This document shows positions 25,304-36,734 of a stretch of 64,000 nucleotides of DNA, one piece after another (positions within the stretch are counted from its first letter, which is position 1; the number at the start of each line of letters is the position of its first letter). The stretch is from Absidia repens (taxonomy: Eukaryota > Mucoromycota > Mucoromycetes > Mucorales > Cunninghamellaceae): the NCBI GenBank assembly GCA_002105175.1, contig MCGE01000041.1:124001-188000 (forward strand), written 5' to 3'. The position numbers and the translations under genes were made by a program. Under the pieces are notes generated by a model. The model did no database searches. It was given only the letters and a program-made list of their open reading frames with translations, and had not been told where the DNA came from.

Positions 25304-25984
25304 TACACCACGTAGTTCATGGACTGTGCTAATAAAAGAAGAGGGAAGGGGAGAGAGGAGAGAATAAGAAGAAAGAAAAAAAAAAAAAGAAGAGTCCAGC
25401 CAAAAAAAGGGTTTTGGTCAAAAACGAAAATGTGTGTGTTACCTTATTTGAGATTTTAAATACCGACTTCTGGACCATAGGTCTTTTTGCCTTATGATTA
25501 GGTACTGACAAAAAAGGAGGGATGGCATGAAGGTTCTTGTTTCCATATAAAATGTAATTCGATTAACTGGATAAAAATACAATATATATGTTAGATGTAT
25601 ACATTTGATTTTGTTCAACATGCAAAACAAGCTATTTTTAACCTTTCAATCTTATCGTCTATTGTAGTACTAAAAAAGAATAGCATTTCTGAGTGTCCTT
25701 CGACTTCCATCGTAACACTTTAAATATCACTGCAAAACATAAAAATCAAGTCAATTGTCGATTTTCTTCAATTTGGCAAAAATTCATATACGGGAACGGT
25801 CATGTTTTTTTTTTTTATTTGTTTATTTGCAAATGTGCCTGATTAGAATATTTTCGGCTCATATATAAAACAAAAAACTAGCTTTGTATCACAAATATTT
25901 TTCAGAAGAAATAGCGCCGTCAATTTTTTTTTGTTCTTCGTTTTTTTTTTTCCCTTCTCGCAACAAAAAAAAAAAAAACACATC
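25304..25984. promoter_or_regulatory. Divergent upstream region between the Rho GEF and the stefin-like gene
   Basis: On the minus strand it holds a possible upstream Rho GEF exon, open and ending at a GTAACA donor near 25440. On the plus strand it holds a TATATAAAAC TATA-like box near 25861 and T-tracts before the stefin-like ATG. No other gene was seen. Confidence 0.45.
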
Positions 25985-26513
25985 ATGTCCAGTGAACAAC
26001 ACAATGCAATGGGTTCTGTCCTTCCTGCCGATGAGGAAGCTAAGGCTGTCTTCCATGAAGTTAAAGAGCAAGTAGTGGCTCAGCTTCATAAGGTAAAAAA
26101 AAAAAAAAAAAAAAAAGCATAGCCCAACTAATATCTTCCACCCATACACTTACTCCTGTTTTTATTTTATTGAGTTAGCTTCGACATGATGATCAGGTCC
26201 ATGGTCTCCACGAAATTGACAAGTTGGACAAGATCAGCCTCTTTAAACTCTACGAATATGCCGTTGAAGAAGGTAAAAAGAAAGACACGCTAATACAACT
26301 AACATGATAGGAGACACTCATATATCTTTGTATGATTTGATAGTCGCGTATGGATGGAACTACTTCGGCAAGATCGAGGTGGACGATGGCAAGTTTGTCC
26401 ATGCTCGTGCTCACAAGTATCATGACGGTCGTGTTGAATTTTATTCTTTACATACTGAACCGGAAAACTCTATTTGGTCTCGTGATGATCCTCTCAAATA
26501 CTTTACCGATTAG
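25985..26513 (+). CDS. Stefin/cystatin-like protein (putative cysteine-protease inhibitor)
   Basis: The model has three exons: 25985..26092, 26179..26272, 26311..26513, giving 134 aa with no signal peptide. The layout follows intracellular cystatins (stefins). It has a Gly in a short N-terminal trunk before the helix (AMGSVLPADEEAKAVFHEV), then a helix (VFHEVKEQVVAQLHK). Near LYDLIVAYGWNYFGKIEVDD a VVAG-like turn is followed by the stefin-like NYF-KI-V strand, then FVHARAHKYHDG aligns with the FVHLRVF region, and the protein ends in a DPLKYF motif. Differences from stefins: the QVVAG loop is degenerate (IVAYG), and there is an insertion of roughly 20-25 residues between the helix and the first loop. 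Stefins are cytosolic inhibitors of papain-like proteases; activity here is an inference. A TATA-like box sits about 125 nt upstream. Confidence 0.6.
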
Positions 26514-27045
26514 TTTATTCTTTAGTGCAGTCTTCATTTTTTAGTCAATACATTTGCTTCAAATAAAACATGGGATTTTTTTATCAGTAAATTTCACAAG
26601 TGTAATCTTTATTGTCAATATTCATATTATACATATATGTGTGTGAGAGTGTTGGTGAGTGTTTGGGTGTTCGTGCGGGCACGAAGCGTGCTTTATTATA
26701 CACTGGGTTGGAAAAAAAAAGGGAAGTGCAACAGGATAATACTGTATCTTCATTTTGCGAAAAGAAATCATGCTCCTTCTTCATTATATACATTGGTATT
26801 ATATCAAACCAAAAATGAATAAATATATCACAGGCAAATAGGAGTTAGCAGTCAATCAAGATAAAGTGTGATGATACATAAAAAACGCCCCCCCTTCATT
26901 GTTTATTGAATATGAATAATAAAAATTGACGAATATAAACAATACTGCACTATGTATATAAAACTACTTCAGCTAAACAAAAAGAAAGAGAAGAGTAATA
27001 AAATAAACTACAGTATCAATGTCCGGGTCGGCCACGAGGGTACTG
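26514..27045. other. Convergent 3' flanks
   Basis: It contains an AAATAAAAC polyadenylation-type signal near 26561 for the stefin-like gene and a GT-rich stretch at 26635-26690. AT-rich 3' sequence of the minus-strand membrane-protein gene follows. No further gene was seen. Confidence 0.45.
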
Positions 27046-28404
27046 CTATTGCTGCTGCCTTGATTGAGAAATGGACGAGGACGTAGAAGATGCCATAGTT
27101 GCTGATGAGGAAATGGCAGATGAAGAACCCAAATCTTGTTCATCACCTGCTGCTGTTGATGATGATCGCTGATTTTGGCGACGTTGTTGTGCTTGGAATA
27201 TATTACTAGGGGAAGATGCTGGTGATGGATGGTTGAGTGGCTGATGTTGTGGATGCCGACGTAGCCTGCCAAGAGAGAAAGAGGTATGATTTGGAGCAAA
27301 ATAGATTGGAACCCACATAGGAGGTGGTAATGCATTGCTGTGATGATCCATAGCCATACTATCATCGTTAGCATTATAACCTTGATGATGATGATGATGA
27401 TCCAAATCCATTGATGAAGAAGGGCCAGCATGATAATGATAATTACTATCTTCCAATAATCCACGTATCTGCGTCACGATAGCATGTTCGTATTTTGGTG
27501 GTGATGGGTCCGGACTAAAATAGGATGGTAGTGCTTCCCCTTCCCTATTGTTGGATGAGCGAGAAGAAGATCGACTAGAGGGTATTGGTCTTTGTTGCTG
27601 TTGCTGTTGTTGTCGTGATCCATCCGTCATACTTGTTGTTGCAATACATGCCATTTCAGGCGCTGTTGATCGAAATGAAGGTGGTGCCGAGTTTGGGACA
27701 GTGGTTGTTGAAGAAGAGGATGTGGTAGTAGCCGCTATATGTTTGAGAAAAGGAGGTGGCCAATATCTAGATCGTTTCCAAAGTCGGAAGAGCCACGCCA
27801 AGGCACCAACAAATATCAAGGTACAAGTCACAGAGAGTGCAATGGCTGTTGGATTGTGTTCTTCGCCAGCTTCGTTGTGATGGTGAGAAGAAATGGGATG
27901 TGAAGAGGCTGGATTGTTGTGATTGCTGGAAGCTGATGGGCTATCAGAGGGAGGAAGAACACCAGGAGTAGGTGCAGGCTGGCCATTATCGGTCACCAAT
28001 AAACAACTATTCGGGTCACACGTCAAGCTTTGCCAGATGTAACTTGTAGATGCATTACTGTTACGTCGATACTGATAGCATTCTGTACTGGTTGCACAGT
28101 AGTCGCCACTATTGTCATTGCCGCTTGATAAGCAATAGCCATACCAATCGTAAACATTTGTTGTACCGAATTGAGTGGCGTTGCACACTGGATTGCCGAT
28201 AGTTTTGTTGGACGGAATGGACTTGCTGAGAATACACGAGCTTTGCAAACACATTGCACAGTATTTGCAAATACCATCATTATCACAATTCTGACCGGAG
28301 ATGTAAGCGCAGGAATCATCATCGTCATCGTCGGTTGTATCTTGTTGGTAAGTGCATACAATAAACCACCATAATATAAAAAGGAAGAGTAAAATACGTG
28401 TCAT
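27046..28404 (-). CDS. Single-pass membrane protein with Cys-rich ectodomain and PPxY-containing tail
   Basis: A single exon of 452 aa from the Met at 28404; an upstream in-frame Met at 28446 is less suitable. I do not recognise the family. A signal peptide (MTRILLFLFILWWFIVC) leads into an ectodomain with an Asp-run and about 14 Cys (residues about 30-150), then a Ser/His/Pro-rich stalk. One transmembrane helix follows (TAIALSVTCTLIFVGALAWL, about 187-206), with a basic stop-transfer (RLWKRSR). The long cytosolic tail has poly-Gln, poly-His and poly-Ser runs. The tail carries SPPKYE, a PPxY-type site for Rsp5/Nedd4-family WW domains, and a nearby LPSYF. This suggests a receptor or ubiquitin-ligase adaptor, but that is only an inference. 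Confidence 0.65.
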   Translation of the reverse strand: MTRILLFLFILWWFIVCTYQQDTTDDDDDDSCAYISGQNCDNDGICKYCAMCLQSSCILSKSIPSNKTIGNPVCNATQFGTTNVYDWYGYCLSSGNDNSGDYCATSTECYQYRRNSNASTSYIWQSLTCDPNSCLLVTDNGQPAPTPGVLPPSDSPSASSNHNNPASSHPISSHHHNEAGEEHNPTAIALSVTCTLIFVGALAWLFRLWKRSRYWPPPFLKHIAATTTSSSSTTTVPNSAPPSFRSTAPEMACIATTSMTDGSRQQQQQQQRPIPSSRSSSRSSNNREGEALPSYFSPDPSPPKYEHAIVTQIRGLLEDSNYHYHAGPSSSMDLDHHHHHQGYNANDDSMAMDHHSNALPPPMWVPIYFAPNHTSFSLGRLRRHPQHQPLNHPSPASSPSNIFQAQQRRQNQRSSSTAAGDEQDLGSSSAISSSATMASSTSSSISQSRQQQ

Positions 28405-29082
28405 ATATCTGAGAAGGAGAAATAAAGGAAAAATGTGAGGGTACAAAAAAAAAAAGATGTGTAAGAGTATATATTAAAAAAGTAGTGATATATGTAAGGC
28501 TAGGGGAAAAATAAAAAGAGAGAGGGGTGATGAGGAAAGATGAAAGAAAAAGATAATGCTGTCGGCATTTAAATCTCGCTGGCGGTCCACTCGTAACATT
28601 TGGGGAGCGAAAAATCAATGCATAAAAAAAAAAAAAAAAAAAAGAAAGCCTCTATAAATCTCTGACTCGATCTTTAGCGAGTTTAAAAATGAATAAAACC
28701 TGTTAACGATTGTTGCTTTTCACAACTATTTTTTCCCTATTATTCCAAATTTAGCCAACTTGATCAACTTAACGAGAGAGTCAACCGATCAATGACTAAC
28801 TGCTGCGATACATTTAAACACTCAAAAAAAGGAGACATCGGGATAATGAACTATTTTAATGTATGGTTACAGTATGTACAAGAAGTACATACAGCATTAA
28901 CAGAAGAGAAAAGCAGGAATTGCAAATCTGGGCGGATTGTTTGGACGAGACATAAAAATGTTGCACACAAAGAGCAGCGGGATTCCAAATCGAGAACAGG
29001 GGGTGTATATTGAAAAATAATCTTGCGCAACTCCACAATTTTTTTTTCTGCTTTTTTACTTTCTGCTTTTTATTATTTGATC
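28405..29082. promoter_or_regulatory. Divergent upstream region
   Basis: It lies between the minus-strand membrane protein and the plus-strand 83-aa gene. It contains an A19 run near 28624 and a TCTATAAATC TATA-like box near 28649. Short open frames at 28792-29013 look spurious. No RNA gene was seen. Confidence 0.4.
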
Positions 29083-29395
29083 ATGTCTACCCCCAACGAA
29101 CCCGAATCCGAATTGAATCGCCTTGACACCTTTGTGGAAAAAGCTCCCGGTGCGTTCTATACCATAGATCAAAAAGAAAACGAACTTTGCCGACAACTAG
29201 GAAATGGTCAACAAGACTGTGTCAAACTCAAACTGGAGTGTAAGTAAAAAAGTTCATCTATGTTTTATACTTTATACTTAACTAACGTTTGTATGTGTAG
29301 ACACCGAGATGTTTTCTCAAATGCAAAAACTTGGCTTTTTCTGTGCTTTGCCTATGGATCCAACTCTTACGTATATGGAATGTCGTCGTGTTTAG
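29083..29395 (+). CDS. 83-aa protein of unknown function
   Basis: Two exons (29083..29239, 29301..29395) sum to 83 codons plus stop with good GT...AG signals. The protein is acidic at the N-terminus and has four Cys, two of them spaced C-x9-C (CRQLGNGQQDC), followed by FFCALPMDPTLTYMEC. The C-x9-C spacing recalls twin-CX9C mitochondrial proteins, but the second pair is spaced twelve apart, so that family is not claimed. No function is assigned. Confidence 0.55.
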
Positions 29396-29817
29396 GTGGT
29401 GTCATAGTGCTATGTATATTATTAGGTGGTGTTTTTTTCCCGTTATATTTGTTTAGTTTTAAATTTACTAATATTAGATCCTCTTTAAAAAAATAAACTA
29501 TTGATGTTGACGTTGATGATATGTGGGTGTGGGCGTGTGTGGTGTGTGTGGTGTGTGTGATGTGTGTGTGTATGTATATGTGTGGGGTGGAGTTTACTTT
29601 TAAACCGATCTGTGTGATACTGTAATTTTGGTAGTGAATGGGCGGGGTATGAATATGTCTCAATCTAGGTCCTGGAACCACGAAATAAAAAAAAACCCTT
29701 TTTCTCTTATATCCTTCTTCTGTGTTTCTTGATTAATTTTATTTTATTTTTACTTTACTTTTATTTCTATTATTTTATTATTATTATCACCGCCCTATCC
29801 ACTTTTATCTCAACAGC
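29396..29817. other. Spacer between the 83-aa gene and Hook
   Basis: It contains a GT-rich stretch (GTGTGTGGTGTGTGTGATG, about 29535-29585), AATAAA-type signals, and a T/A-rich run just before the Hook ATG. No gene was seen. Confidence 0.45.
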
Positions 29818-32800
29818 ATGCTTAGTAATGACAGGGAAGCTATACAAGCCGCTGCCTTTGTAGAATGGGTAACCACGAAAACAAAAACTATATAACAATC
29901 ACCCATCACGAAAACTAAAAAGACCCTTTTTTTAACTCTAGATCAACACATGCCCGACCATTTCTCATCCTTGTAATCATATTCACGATCTGGACAATGG
30001 TATATTGCTTTTTGAAGTGTTGGCAGAAATGTAGGTTTGGGCATTTAGTAGATGAAAATTCCACTTGTAATACTTATCTTCACCCTTTTTTCTTTGTACT
30101 CCTTTTTTAGTGATTCTGTTTGGTTTAAACTTATCCGTTCAGCAGATATTGGTGAAAATTGGGTGCTCAAAGTCAACAATTTGAAAAAGATGTATCATAT
30201 GGTATCCCGTTACTATGAAGAAGTGCTTGGAATCTCGTTTGACAAGATACCCAAAGTCAGTCTCACCGCTATAGCCAAGGACTCGAACATACAAGAAATA
30301 TTCAAGCTTTGTCAGCTGGTCTTGTTTATTACTGTCGAACGCGAAAACAATGCCATGGTAGTGGAACGTCTTCAACGGTTATCAGAACAGAGCCAACGTG
30401 TGGTGATGGATTTCATCGAGCAAGTAAGTTAGAATTGAAACAAGCGTAGGTCATGAATACGCTGTTGTACATATATATTGATATATTTATGTATTTTAGA
30501 TCAATGCTATCCGTTTGGCTTCAACAGGACAATCTCATCTACAACCAACAACTTCCTCTTCGTCTCTTGTTGGTGGAAATGGTGATCGTACTCCACGTAG
30601 CTCTTACGCCGAGTAAGTGATCATATCAAATCAGTAACGACTAGATAGATGAAGAATTAACACGAGATTATATTATATGTGTAGTGAAACGAGCTATCGA
30701 AATCACAGTGATGTATCCAGGATAGCTGCTGAACAACAAGAATTAGAAGAATTACAGCGTACACTCATTGAAGAACATGCCCGACTACGATATAAATATG
30801 TATGTAATTAATGTTGGTAAAAAAAAAAAAAAAAAAAAAATAAGCTAATAGATCAAATTATTTATGTATTCTTAATTGTTTTATTTGCATGGGGATGATT
30901 TTATAGGATGAACTTGAAAGCGAAAAGGATGATCTACAAGTACGATTACAAGACATGGACAAAGCTGTAACTCAAGCGAATGAAACTGGCCGTGCCGATT
31001 TTATTATGCGGACTGAAATCGAGCATTTGAAACAAGATTTGTAAGAGAAACAAGATGCCATTTAGAACTACATCTAACTAATCATCCCCCATTTTTAATT
31101 TCTCTTTTTCCTGTAGGCAAAAAAGTGAAGATCGACGACTGGAAGCCGAAATGCTTTTAGAACAACAATCTATTACTATTGAAGATCTTACTCGAAAGGT
31201 ACAAGAAATAGGATGCGCGAACAAAATATATGAGAGAACTAATGCTTATTGTTTTATTTGATAGAGCGAAGAATTGAAGAGACATGTAGACGAATCCGCG
31301 ATGCTTAAAGATGAATTGGATGAATACAGACATGTGGTAGAAAAGCTACACAAAGCTGAAAATACTCTTGAAAAGTGCAAAAAAAGGATGGAAGATAGTG
31401 GTGATTTGAAGCGGCAGATCAAGGTAAAATTTACAAAACACGATGATCATGATATTAAAATACATATTGACTTCCTTTTTTTTTTTTTAAAAAAAAAAAT
31501 GATAATCCCTCTTCCAGGCTTTAGATGATCAAAACCATGGCTTGATGGAACGGAATCAACAAATTGAAAATGAATATCGAAAGGTGCTTGCGCTTGAAAC
31601 ACTGGTGGACTCATACAAGGATCAAGTTGCGATGCTAGAAACCAAGAACAACGAACTGGTCCGCGATAAAAACAAGATGGAGTACTATATTCAACAAATG
31701 ACCAAGAAGATGGAATTCCTTGAAGCTGAAAAATCACGAGACTCTGAACGAATATTAGACCTGGAGGAACAAGTACAAGATGCTCAACTGGGGAGTAAGT
31801 TACAAAAAGAAGACGCTATGCATGAAAATATTATTTACTAACCGATTTTTTGATGGTTGTCCTGATATGTATATAGTGGGACAACCGCTCAGTGAAAGCC
31901 TTGAACGCGGGGATACTGTCAACGATATGGATTTGGATGATGATGACGATATACACCTAGACAATTCATTGGAAGACTCGCTGAAGGAATCGAATGTCAC
32001 CGAACTCAAACTATCAAAACGACGATTGGAACGGCAAGTACGAACTTTACAAGAAGGTGGTGCAGCGGAGATAAGTCATAAGGCGTTGGTTTTACAGCAT
32101 TTATTGGACGATACCAACCGACTCAAAACTCAATTCGAAAAGAACTACATCGAGGTGTCCCATGAACGTGATATTCTGCAAAGTGATATGGCTCGTGTAC
32201 GTGAAGGTATTCCTGACTCAATCTTGAAGGATTCTCAGCACACCATGTCTCTCCGATTACGCATCATCGATTTGGAAAAAGAAAGTAAACAGCTCCGCGA
32301 AGATATGGGCAGATTGGAACAAAAGATGGCTGATTCGACACACTTGACTGATCATGACGATACCGTGAATAACCTGGATTACCAGACCCGATATAAGCGC
32401 TTGCAGGAAAAGGCCATAGAACTGGAAGAAGAAACCAAGAAACAACTTCAAGATATCAACAAGCTTTTGCTGGAGAGGGATATGCTGCAAAATCAATACG
32501 GTGACCAAAAAGACTCTCTGAAGGAAAATGAACAATTTTACAGGTAAAGCAGGAAAAAAATAATACACCCCCGATTATATTCAGAAAATATTTAATATTT
32601 GTTGTATATATAGTGAACTGAAGGCATCCTTGGCAGTTTTTGAAGGAAAGGATGATGAACCATTGAAACAACAAAATGCTCATCTTCAACAACAAGTCCT
32701 CGCCCAAAAGGAAGCGATCAGGGAAGTGCAAACCAAACTAAAGAAATCGGAAGAGGTAAGCGCAAAATGAACAATAATAAGTCTCATTTGCAATTAATAT

Positions 32801-33199
32801 TTTTTTGATCTTTATTGTGTATTGATAGTTTGCTTTCCAACAAGATAAGTTGTTGAAGGAATCAAGGCAAAATGACACTGGTGGACATTATAATGAAGCT
32901 GTCTCAACGCTCAAGTCAGAATTACTCGCACGTGATGGAGAAAATGACAGAATCAAGGTAATACGATGATTGCAAATAGCGGTTTAGTTATATGCCCTGG
33001 ACTAACCTCCTCCTTTTTTTAACCCTTCCCCCTTTCCCTCACCTAGAAACAAATCCATGAAGCTCGGTTACAGTCTAGGCGTGAACAACAGCTTATGATG
33101 TCTGCATGGTACGATATTGCTCGTCATACAAGAAAGGATTTTGTGGGCTCCAGGGTATACCCTAGCTCTTGGCTTGGTCAACAACGCAACAAACACTGA
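29818..33199 (+). CDS. Hook-family dynein adaptor
   Basis: The model has thirteen exons: 29818..29868, 29942..30030, 30111..30423, 30500..30612, 30685..30799, 30907..31040, 31117..31198, 31265..31423, 31518..31794, 31877..32543, 32614..32755, 32829..32957, 33047..33199, giving 807 aa. The N-terminal Hook domain (about 1-155) has FVEWINTCPTISHP, DLDNGILLFEVLAEIDS and the WVLKVNNLKKMYHMVSRYYE block. Long coiled coils run from about 200 to 780, interrupted by an acidic linker (DMDLDDDDDIHLDN). The C-terminus includes MMSAWYDIARHTRKDF, a cargo-linker-like end. Hook proteins connect dynein-dynactin to early endosomes in filamentous fungi; here the assignment is by domain order. Confidence 0.92.
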
Positions 33200-33268
33200 G
33201 TTTTATTAGTTTATTCCTTATGATTCCCCCTCCCCAAATCCCCGTCCTCTCTTAGTTTTATTATCTAG

Positions 33269-33299
<31 letters not shown>

Positions 33300-33573
33300 T
33301 TATGCTTAATTCTATTATCGCTATTACAAATAAATAAATATTATGCTATGTGATTTTTTTTTTGATTTGATGATGATATTGAATGTGGGGAATGGGTTGA
33401 TATTTCTAGGGGATATATAGCTTTTTTTTTTTTTTTTTTTGGGTTTGCATTGACCCGAGCCGAAAACATACTTAAGTCGGCGATTAAACACAGGGATTTG
33501 GAAGAATATAGATATCTGGGGCTCGATTTGCCCACTGACATCCCTCCCTCTCTTTTTATTACACTTGATCAGC
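33200..33573. promoter_or_regulatory. Spacer and eL39 promoter
   Basis: It contains two long T-tracts (T27 near 33271 and T19 near 33422) and a short pyrimidine-rich leader just before the eL39 ATG. An open frame at 33450-33680 is not supported. Confidence 0.45.
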
Positions 33574-34222
33574 ATGGTAGGTACAACATTATGAAACATA
33601 CAATCGGATTACCCAAGGCGACAGTGATCATCAATGAATATAAAAGCAGCATCATCAAACATAAATCATTAGGCAGATAGATATATAGATGAACGGATGG
33701 ATGGATGGATGAATGCACATAGGGAATACAGCACTTTACCAACATTCAGACAACAGAATTATCATTATTCCACTAGCACTTTCCACAACATATTGCAATC
33801 GAGTCTCAACGTATCTACCACCACCTATATTGCTGATAGCTATCCTTTTTTTTTTTTTTTTTTTTTTTTTTAGAAAAAAAAATATATATTCATTGATGAT
33901 ATTCGCACTGACACGCACCATCGAAAAATATGTTCATAGAGCTGACCGTTTTATTTTTTATTTTTTATCTAGCCTTCTAACAAGTCATTCATCACCAAGG
34001 TCAAGCTTGGCAAGGCTCAAAAGCAAAACCGTCCTTTGCCTCACTGGTTCCGTCTCAAGTCTGACACCAAGATCCGGTAAGTCTGAAAACTGCTCGTAAC
34101 AGGAAAGTACCCTTCGATATAGGCCAGTATATTGACTGTCAACTTCTCGCCCCTTTTTTTATGTGTGATATAGCTGGAACGCTAAGCGCCGAAACTGGCG
34201 TCACACCAAGTTGAACATCTAA
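33574..34222 (+). CDS. rpl39: 60S ribosomal protein eL39
   Basis: Exons are 33574..33576, 33973..34076, 34174..34222, giving 51 aa, the standard size. The protein reads [17 protein letters not shown]... to [12 protein letters not shown], which is diagnostic for eL39, a protein lining the ribosome exit tunnel. The first exon is just the ATG, followed by a GTAGGT donor and a 396-nt intron, the longest in the window. The start exon rests on splice logic; another ATG|GT site upstream is possible but none is as well placed. Codon use is strongly biased, as in other ribosomal protein genes. Confidence 0.92.
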
Positions 34223-34678
34223 GCTGGTTTATTCAAGTCTTACCTGCTTCTTTCAAGGTGTGCCTCTCACTATACAAATGGTTTTTTGTTTTAAATGATA
34301 TCTCTTTTCTTTTCCCTTTATTGAACTTGTTTTATTTGAAATAAAAGGAATCATTTGAATGTATATGTCCTATTTTGTATGTGAATGTATGCCTGTGTTG
34401 ACCGGGATGGGTATCTGTGCGGGAACGCATTCCTTTTGCTAGGCAGGGTTGCCAAAGGGGGCGGGGTGGGGTGGAGAGGGAGAGACAAAATTGGACTTTG
34501 GGAGAATGGCGAATGTACGATCAAAATTGAGGGAATGATGGGCATCTAGTTTAGCCGTGTGAATGTTTGAATCGGGGGCAAATTTTTTAGAGATGCTTTT
34601 AATATTCCGTCAAAGCATAAAATCTTGTTTTTCTGACTCACTTTTTAGTTTTTATTCATCTCGATATTATTTTTCACC
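34223..34678. other. 3' flank of eL39 and CBS promoter
   Basis: It contains an AAATAAAAGG polyadenylation-type signal near 34339 and a G-rich stretch (GGGGGCGGGGTGGGGTGG, about 34456-34474) that could form a G-quadruplex. A pyrimidine-rich leader runs up to the ATG. Confidence 0.45.
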
Positions 34679-36734
34679 ATGCCCGATTTACCACCTCCTC
34701 CTATCACCGATGATCTCTTCGCTGGCGTCGGATTGACACCCATGCTTCGTGTTGGCACACATAGCAATGGTAAAAAAAATATTTTTTCTTACCCTTTGTA
34801 ATATGCATGACATTTATCTTACTCTTATTCCTCACTTTTTTTTTATGGACCATTTCAGTTGAAATCCTTGCAAAACTGGAATACACCAATCCAACGGGCA
34901 GTATAAAAGATAGAGTTGCAAAGCATCTTCTACAAGGTAAAACGGTAAATTCAGAGGAGGGCGCTGTGCTGCGTTGGTTTATTACCTCATTGTCTTATCT
35001 AACAATATGGAGTGTCATACTTTTTTCCTGTCTCTAGAATACGAACGTCGCTCTCATGTTGATGCATCCACCCAGTCTTTGAACACCCGATCCAAGATAC
35101 TGATTATTCCTACTAGTGGTAACCTGGGTATCTCTTTGGCGACTTTGGCTGCACGTCATCGATACCATCGCGTCATCTGTATCGTGCCAGAACGAACCTC
35201 TCAGGACCGTGTTGCATTGCTCAAAGCGCTCGGAGTGGAAATCATTCGATCACCCAACGAAGCTCGCCCTGAAGCTCCTGAAAGCGCCTCGTCGGTTGCT
35301 GCTCGTTTGGCAGAACAGCTCTCGGTCTCTTCTTCAGTGGCAGTGATGGATGAAACTACGTTGATGAATGGAGCTTTTAATGGACTTGCCGAAGAATTGA
35401 TTCAACAAACGGAAGGATCTTTTGACTATCTGTTTGCGGGTGTGGAATCGGGAGCAACTATTACTGGACTGGCTCATTATCTTAAAGCGAAAATGCCCAA
35501 CTTGAAGGTATGCCTAATTCTCCGCTCTCCCTCCCTCCTTTCGCGCTTAGGTGCTCATCGCTTTCGTTTACTGATTTCTCTCTTTTTGGTAGGTCATTGG
35601 CGTGGAGCCAGTGGAATCTGTCTTGAGTAATGCTACGCTTACGAATACTCGATCAGTAAGTTATGGATGAAATTTCTGAAACATGGGCACTCTTTATTGA
35701 TTTGACTATCTGGATGAATAGGACTGGCGAGTGGAAGATTTAGGCAACAATGTGATACCTTCTTCCTTGGACAAATCGGTGGTGGACGACTGGGTGAAAA
35801 TATCAGACAAGGAAGCCTACTCAACTGCAAGACGACTTATCCGTGATCAAGGTATTCTGTGCGGCCCATCTTCCGGTGCGGCAATTTCAGCGGCTATTAG
35901 GTATGCAAATCATCACACCCCTGAAAACCACTCGACCCAGGATTATCGTTCTGTGGCTATCCTCAATGACAGCGCAAAAAACTATACATCCACCTTACTT
36001 AACGATGAATGGATATTTGAAAACGATTTGGCGGACGAATTGATGACCAAGGATTTGGAATACATTTCTAATGATCGGTATCGTGCAGTAAGTTTTGCGA
36101 TGACAGGAGACTATAAATAAATGAAACTAACCCCCCATTTATTTATTTAATGTATAGGCCAGCGTAGAAGATCTTCAGTTACCAGCAGCTATGACAATTA
36201 CACCGACCACAACAGTAGCAAGGGCCATTGATTTGATGATGGAACGTGAATATTCCCAATTGCCTGTAGTTCATTCGGAAAACAAGAAATTGATTGGTTA
36301 TGTGTCATTGGCTTCTTTGCAGGCACGTTTGGATGATGGCTCAAGCAAGGCGAACGACCAAATTGAAACATGTATGTTCTCCTTCAAGCATGCGAAATCT
36401 TCAGGAATGGCTTATCAGCTGATCACACCAGACACTAGCTTGACAGACCTTGGTAAGATTTGAAAATCAAAACTTTTTTTTTTTTTTGAAAAAAAATGTA
36501 TCATATTATATTCTGACTGTTCTTTGTTTTTTATGTTGGCTAAAATAATAAAGCCAAATTCTTTGAAAAGAATTCTTTTGCAGTGGTGACCGATGTGAAT
36601 CGAAAATGGTATGTAACAAAATATCATGGAAATATGCAATATACTAATGGGTTTATTTATGTATATTTAGGTGCCTTGGACTGGCCACCAAATACGATTT
36701 GATTAGCTTCCTTCACCGCAGACAAATATTGTAG
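34679..36734 (+). CDS. Cystathionine beta-synthase-like PLP enzyme with C-terminal CBS domains
   Basis: The model has eight exons: 34679..34769, 34859..34936, 35038..35507, 35593..35655, 35722..36087, 36158..36452, 36554..36608, 36671..36734, giving 493 aa, close to yeast Cys4. CBS condenses homocysteine with serine to cystathionine. The PLP lysine is in NPTGSIKDRVAK (Lys47). The cofactor-ring Asn loop is TSGNLG (82-87; the family norm is TSGNTG). The phosphate-binding Gly loop reads GVESGATITG (the norm is GTGGTITG). The N-terminal GNTPLV motif is VGLTPML, so the usual Asn is missing. The late CGPSSGAA motif is present. Two CBS modules fill about 370-493. There is no heme-binding N-terminal extension. 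It may be a true but diverged CBS or a paralogue with a different activity. Confidence 0.85.

Noticed and set aside
27548..27880. Plus-strand frame under the PPxY membrane protein
   Set aside because: It is the shadow of the long single exon on the other strand.
33577..33972. A possible C/D-box snoRNA in the eL39 intron (TGATGA near 33892 and CTGA near 33942)
   Set aside because: The boxes are only about 55 nt apart, the internal spacing is too short, and no terminal stem was found.
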